Under the pieces are notes generated by a model. The model did no database searches. It was given only the letters and a program-made list of their open reading frames with translations, and was not told the origin of the DNA. A DNA stretch of 64,000 nt from Mycolicibacterium hodleri. GTDB taxonomy: Bacteria; Actinomycetota; Actinomycetes; Mycobacteriales; Mycobacteriaceae. Both the position numbers and the translations under genes were made by a program. The stretch lies in assembly GCF_025822245.1 (NCBI RefSeq), contig NZ_JACKTL010000069.1, positions 62,001-126,000 of the forward strand, read 5' to 3'. Every line of letters begins with the position of its first letter. Position 1 is the stretch's first letter. Shown here one piece after another: positions 1-8,069 of the stretch.

Positions 1-145
1 TCACGGTGTGCGCCTTGCCGAACAGGGACTTGGTGACCACTGCGACGCGCTGGCCGCGTTCACGGGCCTCGATCACCGCGCGCAGTCCCGCCCCGCCGGC
101 GCCGATTACGACCACGTCGTATTCGTGCCGTTCGAGTTCAGCCAT
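1..145 (-). CDS. sdhA: Succinate dehydrogenase/fumarate reductase flavoprotein subunit (5' end only)
   Basis: Only the first 48 or so codons lie in the window; the gene runs off the left edge. The N-terminus carries the FAD dinucleotide-binding signature (DVVVIGAGGAGLRA) followed by the region that holds covalently bound FAD in this family (VVTKSLFGKAHT). The family oxidises succinate or reduces fumarate at the inner face of the membrane and passes electrons to an iron-sulphur subunit. It starts 32 bases after the sdhC-type membrane gene on the same strand, so the two are co-transcribed. The order matches the Sdh1 operon of M. tuberculosis (Rv0249c-Rv0247c). Confidence 0.9.
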   Translation of the reverse strand, partial: MAELERHEYDVVVIGAGGAGLRAVIEARERGQRVAVVTKSLFGKAHTV

Positions 146-177
146 CTGATTTCCTCGCTAAGTCGTCAAACATGTTG

Positions 178-1008
178 TCAGCCAATGAATCTGAGGTCGC
201 TGATGGTGCCGCTGGCGACCAGCATCACGTAGAAGTCGGTGAGCATCAGGGTGCCGAGCGTGATCCACGCGTACAGCTTGTGTCGGGTGTTGAGCTTGCT
301 CACCTGACCCCACAGCCAATACCGCACGGGGTGCTTCGAGAAGTGCTTGAGCCGCCCGCCGACGACGTGGCGGCAGGAGTGGCAGGACAGCGTGTAGACC
401 CACAGCATCACGACGTTGACGACGAGAATGACGTTGCCCAAACCGAATCCGAAGCCGCTCGGGGAGTGGAACGCCTCGATCGCGTCGTAGGTGTTGATCA
501 CCGAGATGATCCCGGCGATGTAGAAGAAGTAGCGGTGGGTGTTCTGGATGATCAGCGGAAGCCGCGTCTCACCGGTGTACTTGGCGTGCGGTTCGGCGAC
601 CGCGCAGGCGGTGGGCGACTGCCACACCGAGCGGTAGTAGGCGCCGCGGTAGTAGTAGCAGGTCAACCGGAACAGCAGCAGGAACGGCAGCGACAACGCC
701 GCGTACGGCAGCCACCACACGTCGGGCAGGATCTGCGGCCAGAATCCGCTCGCCTCGGGGGTGCACCCGGTGCTGATGCAGGGCGAGTAGAACGGCGTCA
801 GGTAGTGGTACTCCGGCACGAAGTACGCGCTCTGCGCGAATGCCCGCACCGTCGCGTAGATCACGAACGCGGCGAAGCCGAGGTCGGTGATCAGTGGCGA
901 CTTCCACCACGAGTCCGTGCGGAGCGTGCGCTGCGAGATCTGGGCTCGCGTCGGCGAGAAGACGCCCGTGCCCCCGGGGTCGCTGCGGTCGGCGGTGGGT
1001 GCGCTCAA
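178..1008 (-). CDS. sdhC: Sdh1-type succinate dehydrogenase membrane anchor subunit
   Basis: A 276-residue membrane protein with about five hydrophobic segments, homologous to Rv0249c (about 273 residues). It anchors the SdhA/SdhB heads and hands electrons to menaquinone. The mycobacterial Sdh1 complex has been reported to hold a membrane-embedded Rieske-type [2Fe-2S] cluster. The cluster of Cys and His here (CHSCRHVVGG, about residue 208, followed by KHFSKHP) is the obvious ligand candidate. A second Cys pair (CISTGC) lies in the first periplasmic loop. The gene is the first of the sdh operon, and the Rv0250c homologue lies 63 bases upstream on the same strand. The assignment is firm; the ligand assignment is inference. 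Confidence 0.88.
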   Translation of the reverse strand: MSAPTADRSDPGGTGVFSPTRAQISQRTLRTDSWWKSPLITDLGFAAFVIYATVRAFAQSAYFVPEYHYLTPFYSPCISTGCTPEASGFWPQILPDVWWLPYAALSLPFLLLFRLTCYYYRGAYYRSVWQSPTACAVAEPHAKYTGETRLPLIIQNTHRYFFYIAGIISVINTYDAIEAFHSPSGFGFGLGNVILVVNVVMLWVYTLSCHSCRHVVGGRLKHFSKHPVRYWLWGQVSKLNTRHKLYAWITLGTLMLTDFYVMLVASGTISDLRFIG

Positions 1009-1071
1009 GGGGTCTGCCTCACTTCATCGTGACGTGTCGGGGTCGGGAACGTTCGTCCAGCGGTGCGGCCG

Positions 1072-1377
1072 TCAGTCGAACGGCGACGGGCTCATCGGGC
1101 CCTCGTCGTCGACGTCCTGCCAGAAGTCACTTGCGTACTGGGTGTCGGGAATGCCGATCTTCTCGACGGCATGGTGGTGGTGGCTTACCCCGCGAACGAG
1201 GTTCAACTCCTCGGCGTCGATGTCGAGCCGGTCGATGTCGTTCTGGATGCGTTCGGCGTCGTTGACGATGCGCCGCATCGCGGCACTGTCGCCGTAGCGT
1301 GATGCCAGTGACGACACGCAGCGGCGCAGGCCTCCGATCAGCTCGTGCAGCTGGTCGAGTTCGGTGGTTGTGGACAA
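1072..1377 (-). CDS. Conserved hypothetical protein, Rv0250c family
   Basis: A soluble protein of about 101 residues whose neighbours match Rv0250c (97 residues, function unknown). The N-terminal half is helical with heptad-like Leu/Ile spacing. The C-terminus carries a conserved-looking acidic and aromatic stretch (IPDTQYASDFWQDVDDEG). I chose a TTG start at 1377 because a perfect AAGGAGG lies nine bases upstream; the next in-frame start further out (1410) lies before that ribosome site. It precedes sdhC on the same strand and may be transcribed with it. A role linked to Sdh1 is suggested only by conserved position. Confidence 0.8.
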   Translation of the reverse strand: MSTTTELDQLHELIGGLRRCVSSLASRYGDSAAMRRIVNDAERIQNDIDRLDIDAEELNLVRGVSHHHHAVEKIGIPDTQYASDFWQDVDDEGPMSPSPFD

Positions 1378-1438
1378 CGGAGTTGACCTCCTTGGGCTGA
1401 AGGGTGTCACGGATCACAGTACGACAATTGATGGTAGT

Positions 1439-1458
1439 CACTCTCGGAGTTGAGAGTG
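1439..1458. promoter_or_regulatory. Inverted repeat in a divergent promoter region
   Basis: Perfect 7-base arms (CACTCTC and GAGAGTG) flank a 6-base spacer. The repeat lies between the divergent Rv0250c-type gene and the PEP mutase-like gene, 34 bases before the latter's start. This is the size and position of a repressor or activator operator. No regulator gene is adjacent, so the binding protein is unknown. Confidence 0.45.
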
Positions 1459-1492
1459 AGACAGGTCACGTCAGGAAGCGAAGGGTTGGCAA

Positions 1493-2251
1493 ATGTCCAA
1501 AGAGGTTCTGCAGGAGCGCGCGACGGCACTGAAGGCACTGCACGTGGCCGGTGACCCGGTCATTCTGCCGACGGTGTGGGACGCCTGGTCGGCCAAGCTC
1601 GCGGTGGACGCGGGCTTTGCCGCGCTGACGGTCGGGAGCCATCCCGTTGCCGACTCGGTGGGCAAGGAGGACGGGGAGGGCATGTCCTTCGACGACCTGA
1701 CGACGCGGGTCGCGCAGATCACCGGCGCGGTCGACGTGCCGATCTCCGTGGACGTCGAGTCGGGCTACGGCGAGTCGGCGCAGCGACTGATCGAGGGACT
1801 GCTGGAGGCCGGCGCCGTGGGCCTCAACGTCGAGGACACGGTGCACAAGGAGGGCAAGCGGCTGCGCTCGGCGGAGGAGCACGCGGCTCTGGTCGGCGAA
1901 CTCCGCAAGGCCTCCGACGCGGCGGGCGTGCACGTCGTGCTCAACGCGCGCACCGACCTGTTCATCCGCAACGACGGTGACGACGCCGACCGCGTGGACC
2001 GTGCCATCGCCCGGTTGAAGCTCGCGGCCGACGCCGGCGCCGACAGCCTGTACCCCGTCGGGCGCCACGACGACGACACCATGCGGCGGCTGACGTCCGA
2101 ACTGCCCCTGCCGGTGAACGCAATTGCGCTGCCGGACACCGACGATCCCGCCTCCTTCGGTCCGCTGGGCGTGGGCCGGATCAGTTTTGGGCCGTTCTTC
2201 CAGCGGGCGTTGTCCACGCACGCAGAGACGCTGCTGGCCCGCTGGAAGTAG
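1493..2251 (+). CDS. Isocitrate lyase/PEP mutase superfamily protein
   Basis: A 252-residue alpha/beta barrel protein of the PEP mutase/isocitrate lyase superfamily, similar in length and sequence to Rv1998c. Family features are visible: the VWDAWSAKL start of the barrel, VDVESGYGES (the magnesium and substrate loop, about residue 84), and GLNVEDT (about residue 112). The KKCGH signature of true isocitrate lyases is absent, so glyoxylate-cycle activity is unlikely. C-C bond lyase or oxaloacetate-type hydrolase activity is possible. The ATG start follows AGCGAAGGG, a usable ribosome site. The gene stands alone. Confidence 0.85.
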   Translation: MSKEVLQERATALKALHVAGDPVILPTVWDAWSAKLAVDAGFAALTVGSHPVADSVGKEDGEGMSFDDLTTRVAQITGAVDVPISVDVESGYGESAQRLIEGLLEAGAVGLNVEDTVHKEGKRLRSAEEHAALVGELRKASDAAGVHVVLNARTDLFIRNDGDDADRVDRAIARLKLAADAGADSLYPVGRHDDDTMRRLTSELPLPVNAIALPDTDDPASFGPLGVGRISFGPFFQRALSTHAETLLARWK

Positions 2252-2321
2252 GCGGTCCTCCTCGCGGGCCGGGTGGGGGCGTTCACCGGCCATTCGCCTG
2301 ACGTCTCTACCATCTGCGTCC

Positions 2322-2669
2322 GTGGACGATCATCCCGGCGCGGTCTGGGCGGCGGGGGCCGCGGCCGTCGCCTTGCTGGTCGTCCTCGTGGTGGCGGTGA
2401 TCAGGACGTCGAACACGTCGGACGCCCCGGCCGTCGCTCCGCCGGCTCCCTCGTCGGACGTCACGTCGGCCTCGGCGTACACGACGTCCTCGTCGTCGTC
2501 GACGAGCTACCCCGTGCCGAGCGTGCAGACCAGTCAGGACGGCGGCGGGCCGCCGCCGCCGACCGACGTTCCCGCAACGGGTGACCCGGCCACCGACGAG
2601 CCGACCACGTCGACGACCACCTCGAACCCGTACGGCACGACGACCCCCACCAACGCCGGCCACGTCTGA
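2322..2669 (+). CDS. Small Ser/Thr/Pro-rich membrane-anchored protein
   Basis: About 115 residues from a GTG start. One hydrophobic helix near the N-terminus (AAAVALLVVLVVAVI) is followed by a low-complexity tail rich in Ser, Thr and Pro, with no recognisable domain. This pattern fits a cell-envelope protein with a disordered outside tail that may be O-glycosylated. It lies 96 bases before nirB on the same strand, but a separate promoter precedes nirB, so co-transcription is doubtful. Function unknown. Confidence 0.6.
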   Translation: MDDHPGAVWAAGAAAVALLVVLVVAVIRTSNTSDAPAVAPPAPSSDVTSASAYTTSSSSSTSYPVPSVQTSQDGGGPPPPTDVPATGDPATDEPTTSTTTSNPYGTTTPTNAGHV

Positions 2670-2706
2670 ATGCTCACGAGGCGGTGCGACGCCGGGTGAG
2701 CACACC

Positions 2707-2722
2707 GTGACGACTCCGTCAC
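2707..2722 (+). promoter_or_regulatory. Candidate GlnR box upstream of nirBD
   Basis: GTGAC-N6-GTCAC lies 44-59 bases before the nirB start. Actinobacterial GlnR boxes pair two such half sites with an 11-base repeat, and nirBD is an established GlnR target in mycobacteria and streptomycetes. The same bases read as a perfect inverted repeat (GTGACG, ACTC, CGTCAC). Confidence 0.5.
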
Positions 2723-2753
2723 GCGACGCGACATGACGGCAACGTCGGCTCCC

Positions 2754-2759
2754 TAGCGT
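2754..2759 (+). promoter_or_regulatory. -10 element of a leaderless nirB promoter
   Basis: TAGCGT fits the mycobacterial TANNNT -10 pattern and ends only six bases before the nirB ATG. No Shine-Dalgarno sequence precedes the start. This spacing puts the transcript start at or next to the A of the start codon, the arrangement of mycobacterial leaderless mRNAs. Confidence 0.55.
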
Positions 2760-2765
2760 GGCGCC

Positions 2766-5291
2766 ATGGGTTCGCAGAGGCGTGTCGTCGTCGTCGGGCA
2801 CGGCATGGTCGCTCATCGCTTCGTGGAGGCGTTGCGCTCGCGCGACGGCGACGACGTCTGGTGGGTGACCGTGCTCGCCGAGGAGCGCGACGCGGCCTAC
2901 GACCGGGTCGGCCTGACCGGCTACACCGAGCACTGGGACCGCACCCGGTTGGCGCTTCCCGGCAACGACTACGCCGCCGACGAGCGCGTCGAGCTGATCC
3001 TGCGGGACCGCGTGACCCGGGTCGACACCGCCGCGAAGTGCGTGACGACCCGGCTCGGCCGTCGCATCTCCTACGACGCGCTGGTACTCGCCACCGGCTC
3101 GTCGGCGTTCGTGCCGCCGGTGCCCGGCCATGACCTTCCCCGGTGTCACGTCTACCGGACCCTCGACGACCTCGACGCGATCCGGGCCGACGCCCTGAGT
3201 GCGGGCGACGGGGCCGCGGGCGTGGTGATCGGTGGCGGGCTGCTGGGCTTGGAGGCCGCGAATGCGTTGCGCCAGTTCGGTATGACGCCGCACGTGGTCG
3301 AACGTTCGCCGCGGTTGATGAGCCAGCAGCTCGACGAGGCCGGTGGCGCGCTGCTGAGGCGGATGGTCAGTGCGTTGGGCATCGTGGTGCACGTCGACGT
3401 CGGCACCGACGCGATCGAAAGCGTCGACGGCGCGGTGCGCGTCACCCTCGGCGACGGATCGGTGGTCGACGCGGGTCTGGTGATCTTCGCCGCCGGTGTG
3501 CGTCCCCGCGACGAATTGGCCCGCGCCGCCGGGCTACCCGTCGGCGAGCGCGGAGGCGTGCTCACCGATTCGGGCTGCGCGACGGCCGTCCCCGACGTGT
3601 ACGCAATCGGCGAGGTCGCCGCGATCGACGGCCGGTGCTACGGACTGGTGGGGCCGGGATACACCAGCGCGGAGGTCGTGGCCGACCGATTGCTGGGCGG
3701 TGCAGCGGAATTCGGTGAAGCCGACATGTCCACCAAATTGAAGTTGCTCGGCGTGGACGTCGCGAGCTTCGGCGACGCGATGGGCGTCACCCCCGGCTGC
3801 CTCGAGGTGGTGGTCAACGACGCCGTCAACCAGACCTACGCCAAGCTCGTGCTCTCCGACGACGCCGCCACGCTGCTCGGCGGCATCCTGGTCGGTGACG
3901 TCACGGCCTACGGCGTGCTGCGGCCCATGGTGGGTGAGCAGCTGCTCGGTGATCCGCTGGAGATCATTGCGCCGCGCGGAACCGCCTCGGACGACGCGGG
4001 ATTCGGGGTCGGGGCGCTGCCCGCCGCCGCTCAGATTTGTTCGTGCAACGACGTCAGCAAGGGTGATCTCACCGACGCGATCGCCGACGGCTGCACGGAT
4101 GTGCCCGCCTTGAAGGGCTGTACCAAGGCGGGCACGTCGTGCGGCTCGTGCCTCCCGTTGCTCAAGCAACTGCTCGAGGCGCAGGGCGTCGAACAGTCGA
4201 AGGCGTTGTGCGAGCACTTCACCCACTCCCGTGCCGAGCTGTTCGAGATCGTCTCGGCGTCGGGCATCCGCACCTTCTCGGGTCTGATCGCTCGTTACGG
4301 CGTCGGGCGCGGGTGCGACGTCTGCAAGCCGGTCGTCGCCTCGATCCTGGCCTCGACCAGTTCGGGGCACATCCTCGACGGCGAAGAGGCCTCGCTGCAG
4401 GACTCCAACGACCACTTCCTGGCCAACATCCAGAAGAACGGCAGCTACTCCGTGGTGCCCCGGGTGCCCGGCGGAGACATCACCCCCGAGCAGCTGATCC
4501 TGATCGGTGAGATCGCCCGCGACTTCGGGCTCTACACCAAGATCACCGGCGGTCAGCGCATCGACATGTTCGGCGCCGCGGTCGACCAGCTCCCCGAGAT
4601 CTGGCGCCGGCTCGTCGACGGCGGCATGGAATCCGGTCAGGCGTACGGCAAGTCGTTGCGCACGGTGAAGAGTTGCGTCGGCAGCGACTGGTGCCGCTAC
4701 GGCCAGCAGGACTCGGTGCAGATGGCCGTCGACCTGGAGCTGCGCTACCGCGGGCTGCGCGCGCCCCACAAGATCAAGATGGGGGTGTCGGGCTGCGCGC
4801 GCGAGTGCGCGGAGGCCCGCAGCAAGGACGTCGGCGTCATCGCCACCGAGACGGGCTGGAACCTCTACGTCGGCGGAAACGGCGGTGCCACACCAAAACA
4901 CGCGCAACTGCTGGCCGGTGACCTCGACGACAAGACGCTGGTTCGCTACGTCGACCGCTTCCTGATGTTCTACCTGCGCACCGCCGACCGGCTCCAGCGC
5001 ACCGCCCCGTGGGTGGAGAGCCTCGACGGCGGCCTGGACCATCTGCGCGACGTGGTGTGCCACGACTCGCTCGGGTTGGCGGCCGACTTCGAGGCCGCGG
5101 TCGCGCGGCACGTGGACGGCTACGCCTGCGAGTGGAAGGGCGTGCTGGACGATCCCGACAAGCTGTCGCGGTTCGTGTCGTTCGTCAACGCCCCCGACGT
5201 CGCCGATCCAACCGTCGAATTCACCGAGCGATCGGGCCGCAAGGTGCCGACGGCCCTTGGCATTCCGTCGATTCGTAGAGGAGACACATGA
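2766..5291 (+). CDS. nirB: Assimilatory nitrite reductase [NAD(P)H], large subunit
   Basis: An 841-residue cytoplasmic enzyme that reduces nitrite to ammonium with NAD(P)H. In order: an FAD domain (VVVVGHGMVAHR at residue 6), an NAD domain (VVIGGGLLGLEAAN, about residue 155), a BFD-type [2Fe-2S] domain (CSCNDVSKGDL and CTKAGTSCGSC, about residues 424-463), a ferredoxin-like nitrite/sulphite half-domain, then the siroheme and [4Fe-4S] Cys ligands (CVGSDWC about residue 638 and GCARECAEA about residue 677). Length is normal for NirB. Its stop overlaps the nirD start by four bases (ATGA), giving coupled translation. Synteny matches Rv0252. Likely controlled by GlnR and NnaR. Confidence 0.97.
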   Translation: MGSQRRVVVVGHGMVAHRFVEALRSRDGDDVWWVTVLAEERDAAYDRVGLTGYTEHWDRTRLALPGNDYAADERVELILRDRVTRVDTAAKCVTTRLGRRISYDALVLATGSSAFVPPVPGHDLPRCHVYRTLDDLDAIRADALSAGDGAAGVVIGGGLLGLEAANALRQFGMTPHVVERSPRLMSQQLDEAGGALLRRMVSALGIVVHVDVGTDAIESVDGAVRVTLGDGSVVDAGLVIFAAGVRPRDELARAAGLPVGERGGVLTDSGCATAVPDVYAIGEVAAIDGRCYGLVGPGYTSAEVVADRLLGGAAEFGEADMSTKLKLLGVDVASFGDAMGVTPGCLEVVVNDAVNQTYAKLVLSDDAATLLGGILVGDVTAYGVLRPMVGEQLLGDPLEIIAPRGTASDDAGFGVGALPAAAQICSCNDVSKGDLTDAIADGCTDVPALKGCTKAGTSCGSCLPLLKQLLEAQGVEQSKALCEHFTHSRAELFEIVSASGIRTFSGLIARYGVGRGCDVCKPVVASILASTSSGHILDGEEASLQDSNDHFLANIQKNGSYSVVPRVPGGDITPEQLILIGEIARDFGLYTKITGGQRIDMFGAAVDQLPEIWRRLVDGGMESGQAYGKSLRTVKSCVGSDWCRYGQQDSVQMAVDLELRYRGLRAPHKIKMGVSGCARECAEARSKDVGVIATETGWNLYVGGNGGATPKHAQLLAGDLDDKTLVRYVDRFLMFYLRTADRLQRTAPWVESLDGGLDHLRDVVCHDSLGLAADFEAAVARHVDGYACEWKGVLDDPDKLSRFVSFVNAPDVADPTVEFTERSGRKVPTALGIPSIRRGDT

Positions 5292-5644
5292 CACTGCTGG
5301 ACGACGCCAGGGACGTTCACGTCTGGACGCCCGCCTGCGACTACGACCGCCTGCTGCCGGGGCGCGGCGTCGGCGTGCTGCTGCCAGATGGTGTGCAGGT
5401 CGCGTTGTTTCGGGTCGACGACGGTTCGCTGTGGGCGATCGGGAACGTCGACCCGTTCTCGGGGGCGGCGGTGATGTCGCGGGGCATCGTCGGAGACCGT
5501 GGCGGTCGCCTGTGCGTGCAGTCGCCGATGAAGAAGCAGGCGTTCGCCCTCGACGACGGCACGTGTCTCGACGATCCCGAGGTGGCCCTGCCGGTGTATC
5601 GGACCAGAATGGCCGACGACGGCCGGGTCGAGGTCGGCGCCTAG
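5288..5644 (+). CDS. nirD: Nitrite reductase, small subunit (Rieske-like)
   Basis: A 118-residue partner of NirB, homologous to Rv0253, with the Rieske fold. The usual Rieske Cys/His ligands are not present (the loop reads NVDPFSGAAVMSRG), as in other NirD proteins, so it carries no cluster and serves a structural role. Start and nirB stop overlap by four bases. Its TAG stop lies within a CTAG that also gives the stop of the convergent DUF222 gene. Confidence 0.95.
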   Translation: MTLLDDARDVHVWTPACDYDRLLPGRGVGVLLPDGVQVALFRVDDGSLWAIGNVDPFSGAAVMSRGIVGDRGGRLCVQSPMKKQAFALDDGTCLDDPEVALPVYRTRMADDGRVEVGA

Positions 5645-7071
5645 GGCCCTGGGCCATCCTCTCCGACAGACTGCTCGTTCGCGTTGCGCTCGCGGTGAAT
5701 GGCTCGAACGTGCCCCTCGACGCGGGTGACCTTGCGGCGGGGCATGGCGAGTCCCGCGGTGTGCGGTACGGGCCTGCCGGTCGTCGTGATCGTGGCGGTG
5801 GGTGCGGACAGTTCGGGGAACAGCAGCCTGCTACCCGGCGTGGTGATGTACTCCCGTCCGTCGGGTGCGGTCCAGATGACGGTTCCGTCGTCGAGTTGCC
5901 TTTCCCGCCAACAATTCTCACCACCCCAGAAGGTTTTGAGCAAGTGGTGTCGACGACAGATGCACTTGAGATTGGACGCCGCGGTCGGGCCGTGCGGCCA
6001 CGGAATCGTGTGGTCGACGTCCGTCTGGCTGGCGGGCACGCGGCAGCCCGGGAAGCGGCAGGTCATGTCGCGGCAGCGGATGAAGTCGGCCAGCTTCTTG
6101 GACGGTCGGTATCGGTTCTCCGGTGGGGCTTGTCCGGGGTGCACGACTTGGGTGATCGTGGCCCCGATGGCGGCGCGGCAGGCGACGGCACCGGGGAGGA
6201 ATTGGCCGCCCGTTGACGCCGCCGGCCGCAGCTTCGCGAACCTGCCGGGGGTGGGAGTCATTACCTCGGTGAGGGTGAGGTCGCGAAGGGGCTTGTCGAA
6301 GAGCGGTGGCTTTTCCCCGTCGATGGCGGCGCAGTCGTCGTTGCCGCAGAGGCAGGCCATGCGGTCGGTGCCGTTCCCGATGGCCCCGTAGGCGTCGGCG
6401 CGGAGTTGGTCGGCGGTCCGGGGGTCGGCCGGGCAGACGGTGGCGGCGAGGTTCTTCAGTCGGGCCTCGAACACTTTCGCGTCGTGGGCGAACAGGGTGG
6501 CCAGCACCGTGGCCAGACCGCTGCCGTCCTCCTCGATGTGCACCTCCACGGACCGGCCTCGCGCCTTGGTCTCGGCACGGCGCACCGCCTGCGGGTCGAC
6601 CTGCCCCACGAAGAAGTCGATGGCCTTCTCGGTCTTGTCGACCGACCTCGGCTCCCAGTCCCCGAACGCCTGCGCCAACAAGTGGTCCAAAGCCCGCAGG
6701 GCATCCGGGTCGATGACCAGGGCGCCGCGTTGCACCACGGTCTTCACCAACGCATGGGTGATGAGACCCTCGGCGAACACCGCGGCCACGCGGGGAAACC
6801 GTTCGTGCAATGCGATCGCAACGAGCAACTGGTGGGAGGCGGCACCGGGGGTGATGTTCTGTGCCGCGCCGATGTGGGCGGCGACGGCGTCGAAGTCGTC
6901 CAAGCACCACTGGTCCCGATCCGCCGACCCGGAGAGCGCATACGCCTCGTCGAGCATGGCGGCCATCGTCGCCACCCGACAGGCGCAGGCCGCGTTCTCC
7001 ACCCGCGACCACGACGACAGCGCCCCGGCACCACGGGTGCCGGTCGTCGCGTCCACCAGATCGTCGAACAT
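5641..7071 (-). CDS. HNH endonuclease of the 13E12/DUF222 repeat family
   Basis: A 476-residue protein of the mycobacterial 13E12 family: a long helical DUF222 domain (about residues 30-320) followed by a C-terminal HNH nuclease. The HNH motif is intact, with a Cys pair (CRFPGC), DVDHTIPWPHG (catalytic His) and NLKCICRRHHLLK. Members occur in many copies in mycobacterial genomes and some host insertions; the biological role is unsettled. The gene is full length with no visible frameshift. It ends on the same CTAG as nirD. It occupies the place taken by cobU/cobQ and other genes in M. tuberculosis, so it is a likely insertion at this locus. Confidence 0.88.
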   Translation of the reverse strand: MFDDLVDATTGTRGAGALSSWSRVENAACACRVATMAAMLDEAYALSGSADRDQWCLDDFDAVAAHIGAAQNITPGAASHQLLVAIALHERFPRVAAVFAEGLITHALVKTVVQRGALVIDPDALRALDHLLAQAFGDWEPRSVDKTEKAIDFFVGQVDPQAVRRAETKARGRSVEVHIEEDGSGLATVLATLFAHDAKVFEARLKNLAATVCPADPRTADQLRADAYGAIGNGTDRMACLCGNDDCAAIDGEKPPLFDKPLRDLTLTEVMTPTPGRFAKLRPAASTGGQFLPGAVACRAAIGATITQVVHPGQAPPENRYRPSKKLADFIRCRDMTCRFPGCRVPASQTDVDHTIPWPHGPTAASNLKCICRRHHLLKTFWGGENCWRERQLDDGTVIWTAPDGREYITTPGSRLLFPELSAPTATITTTGRPVPHTAGLAMPRRKVTRVEGHVRAIHRERNANEQSVGEDGPGP

Positions 7072-7186
7072 GAACCCAGTTTACGGCGCGTGTATGACGA
7101 AAAGCGTTCTGCTACAAGCGTTCTTTGGATGAAACCAGGCCTGTGGACAACCCCGCCGGAGCCACCAGGAATGTCAGAGGCGCGTG

Positions 7187-8017
7187 CTAGAGCGCGCGCA
7201 GCAGACGGGTGTCCCGCCCGGTCACCGCGCCGACTCGGACGGTGGTGCCCCACAATTCGACCGTCTGCACCATCCAGTACACCGCGAACTCGGCGATCAG
7301 CGCCGCCTCGACCAGGATCACGGCGTGGTTGAAACCGTCCAGGACGAGGTGCAGACATATCGCGGCCACCAACGTGAGCACCATCGCCACCAGGATGGAC
7401 CGGTAGATCCAGCGATAGCGGCCGGCGTCGACCACGAGCGCGGTGATCGCCACGGTGGCGATGATCGCCGCGAACATGGCCACCGCGGCCACGCCGTGGG
7501 CGTTGGCGCGAAACCACTCGGGCGCCACCGCCAATGTCACCAGGCCGACCGCCAGCAGTAGGCGCTGCACCCACAGGGCCGCGGTCCCGAGGGCGCTGCG
7601 CCGCGGTCCGGTGCCCGTGCGGTGATACATCCACCAGGAGGCGACGCGCGACACCACCAGGGCGACGACGACGGCCCACGTGTTGGGGATGGCAAACTGA
7701 CCGCCGGCGTCGAGATCCGCAGTGCCGCAGAGCGACAACGGCCGCGACGTCGGCACCATGGCGACGACGAAGGCCAGGATGCCGGCCAGGTTCAGCAGGA
7801 CGTCCTCGGTGTCGTTGCCGCCCTTGTAGACGATCAGCATGGCGCCCAGGCCGCAGAGGGCGGCGATGAACACGGCGTGCGCGCTGGTGAAGTAGTACGC
7901 GCTGACGGAGGTCTGCCAGCAGGTGGCGTGCGCCCGTTCGACGAGCACCGCGGTGCCCAGCAGCACGATCATCACCGCCATGCCGCCGCGGAGGTAGCGA
8001 TAGGTCTCCAGAGCCAT
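7187..8017 (-). CDS. Polytopic membrane protein of unknown function
   Basis: 276 residues with about seven or eight hydrophobic helices and short loops. The N-terminus (MALETYRYLRGGMAVMIVLL) runs straight into the first helix. A Cys pair or Asp ligand set typical of enzymes is not evident. An exposed loop (ERAHATCWQTSVSAYYFT) may face outside. I do not recognise the family with confidence; DUF998-like proteins are a possible comparison. It lies downstream of the chelatase gene on the same strand with a 52-base gap, so it could share the transcript. Confidence 0.7.
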   Translation of the reverse strand: MALETYRYLRGGMAVMIVLLGTAVLVERAHATCWQTSVSAYYFTSAHAVFIAALCGLGAMLIVYKGGNDTEDVLLNLAGILAFVVAMVPTSRPLSLCGTADLDAGGQFAIPNTWAVVVALVVSRVASWWMYHRTGTGPRRSALGTAALWVQRLLLAVGLVTLAVAPEWFRANAHGVAAVAMFAAIIATVAITALVVDAGRYRWIYRSILVAMVLTLVAAICLHLVLDGFNHAVILVEAALIAEFAVYWMVQTVELWGTTVRVGAVTGRDTRLLRAL

Positions 8018-8069
8018 CTCACCGCCGAGACTACGGAAGGTGTGGACGCGCGCGCGGTCTTCGGCGCCC

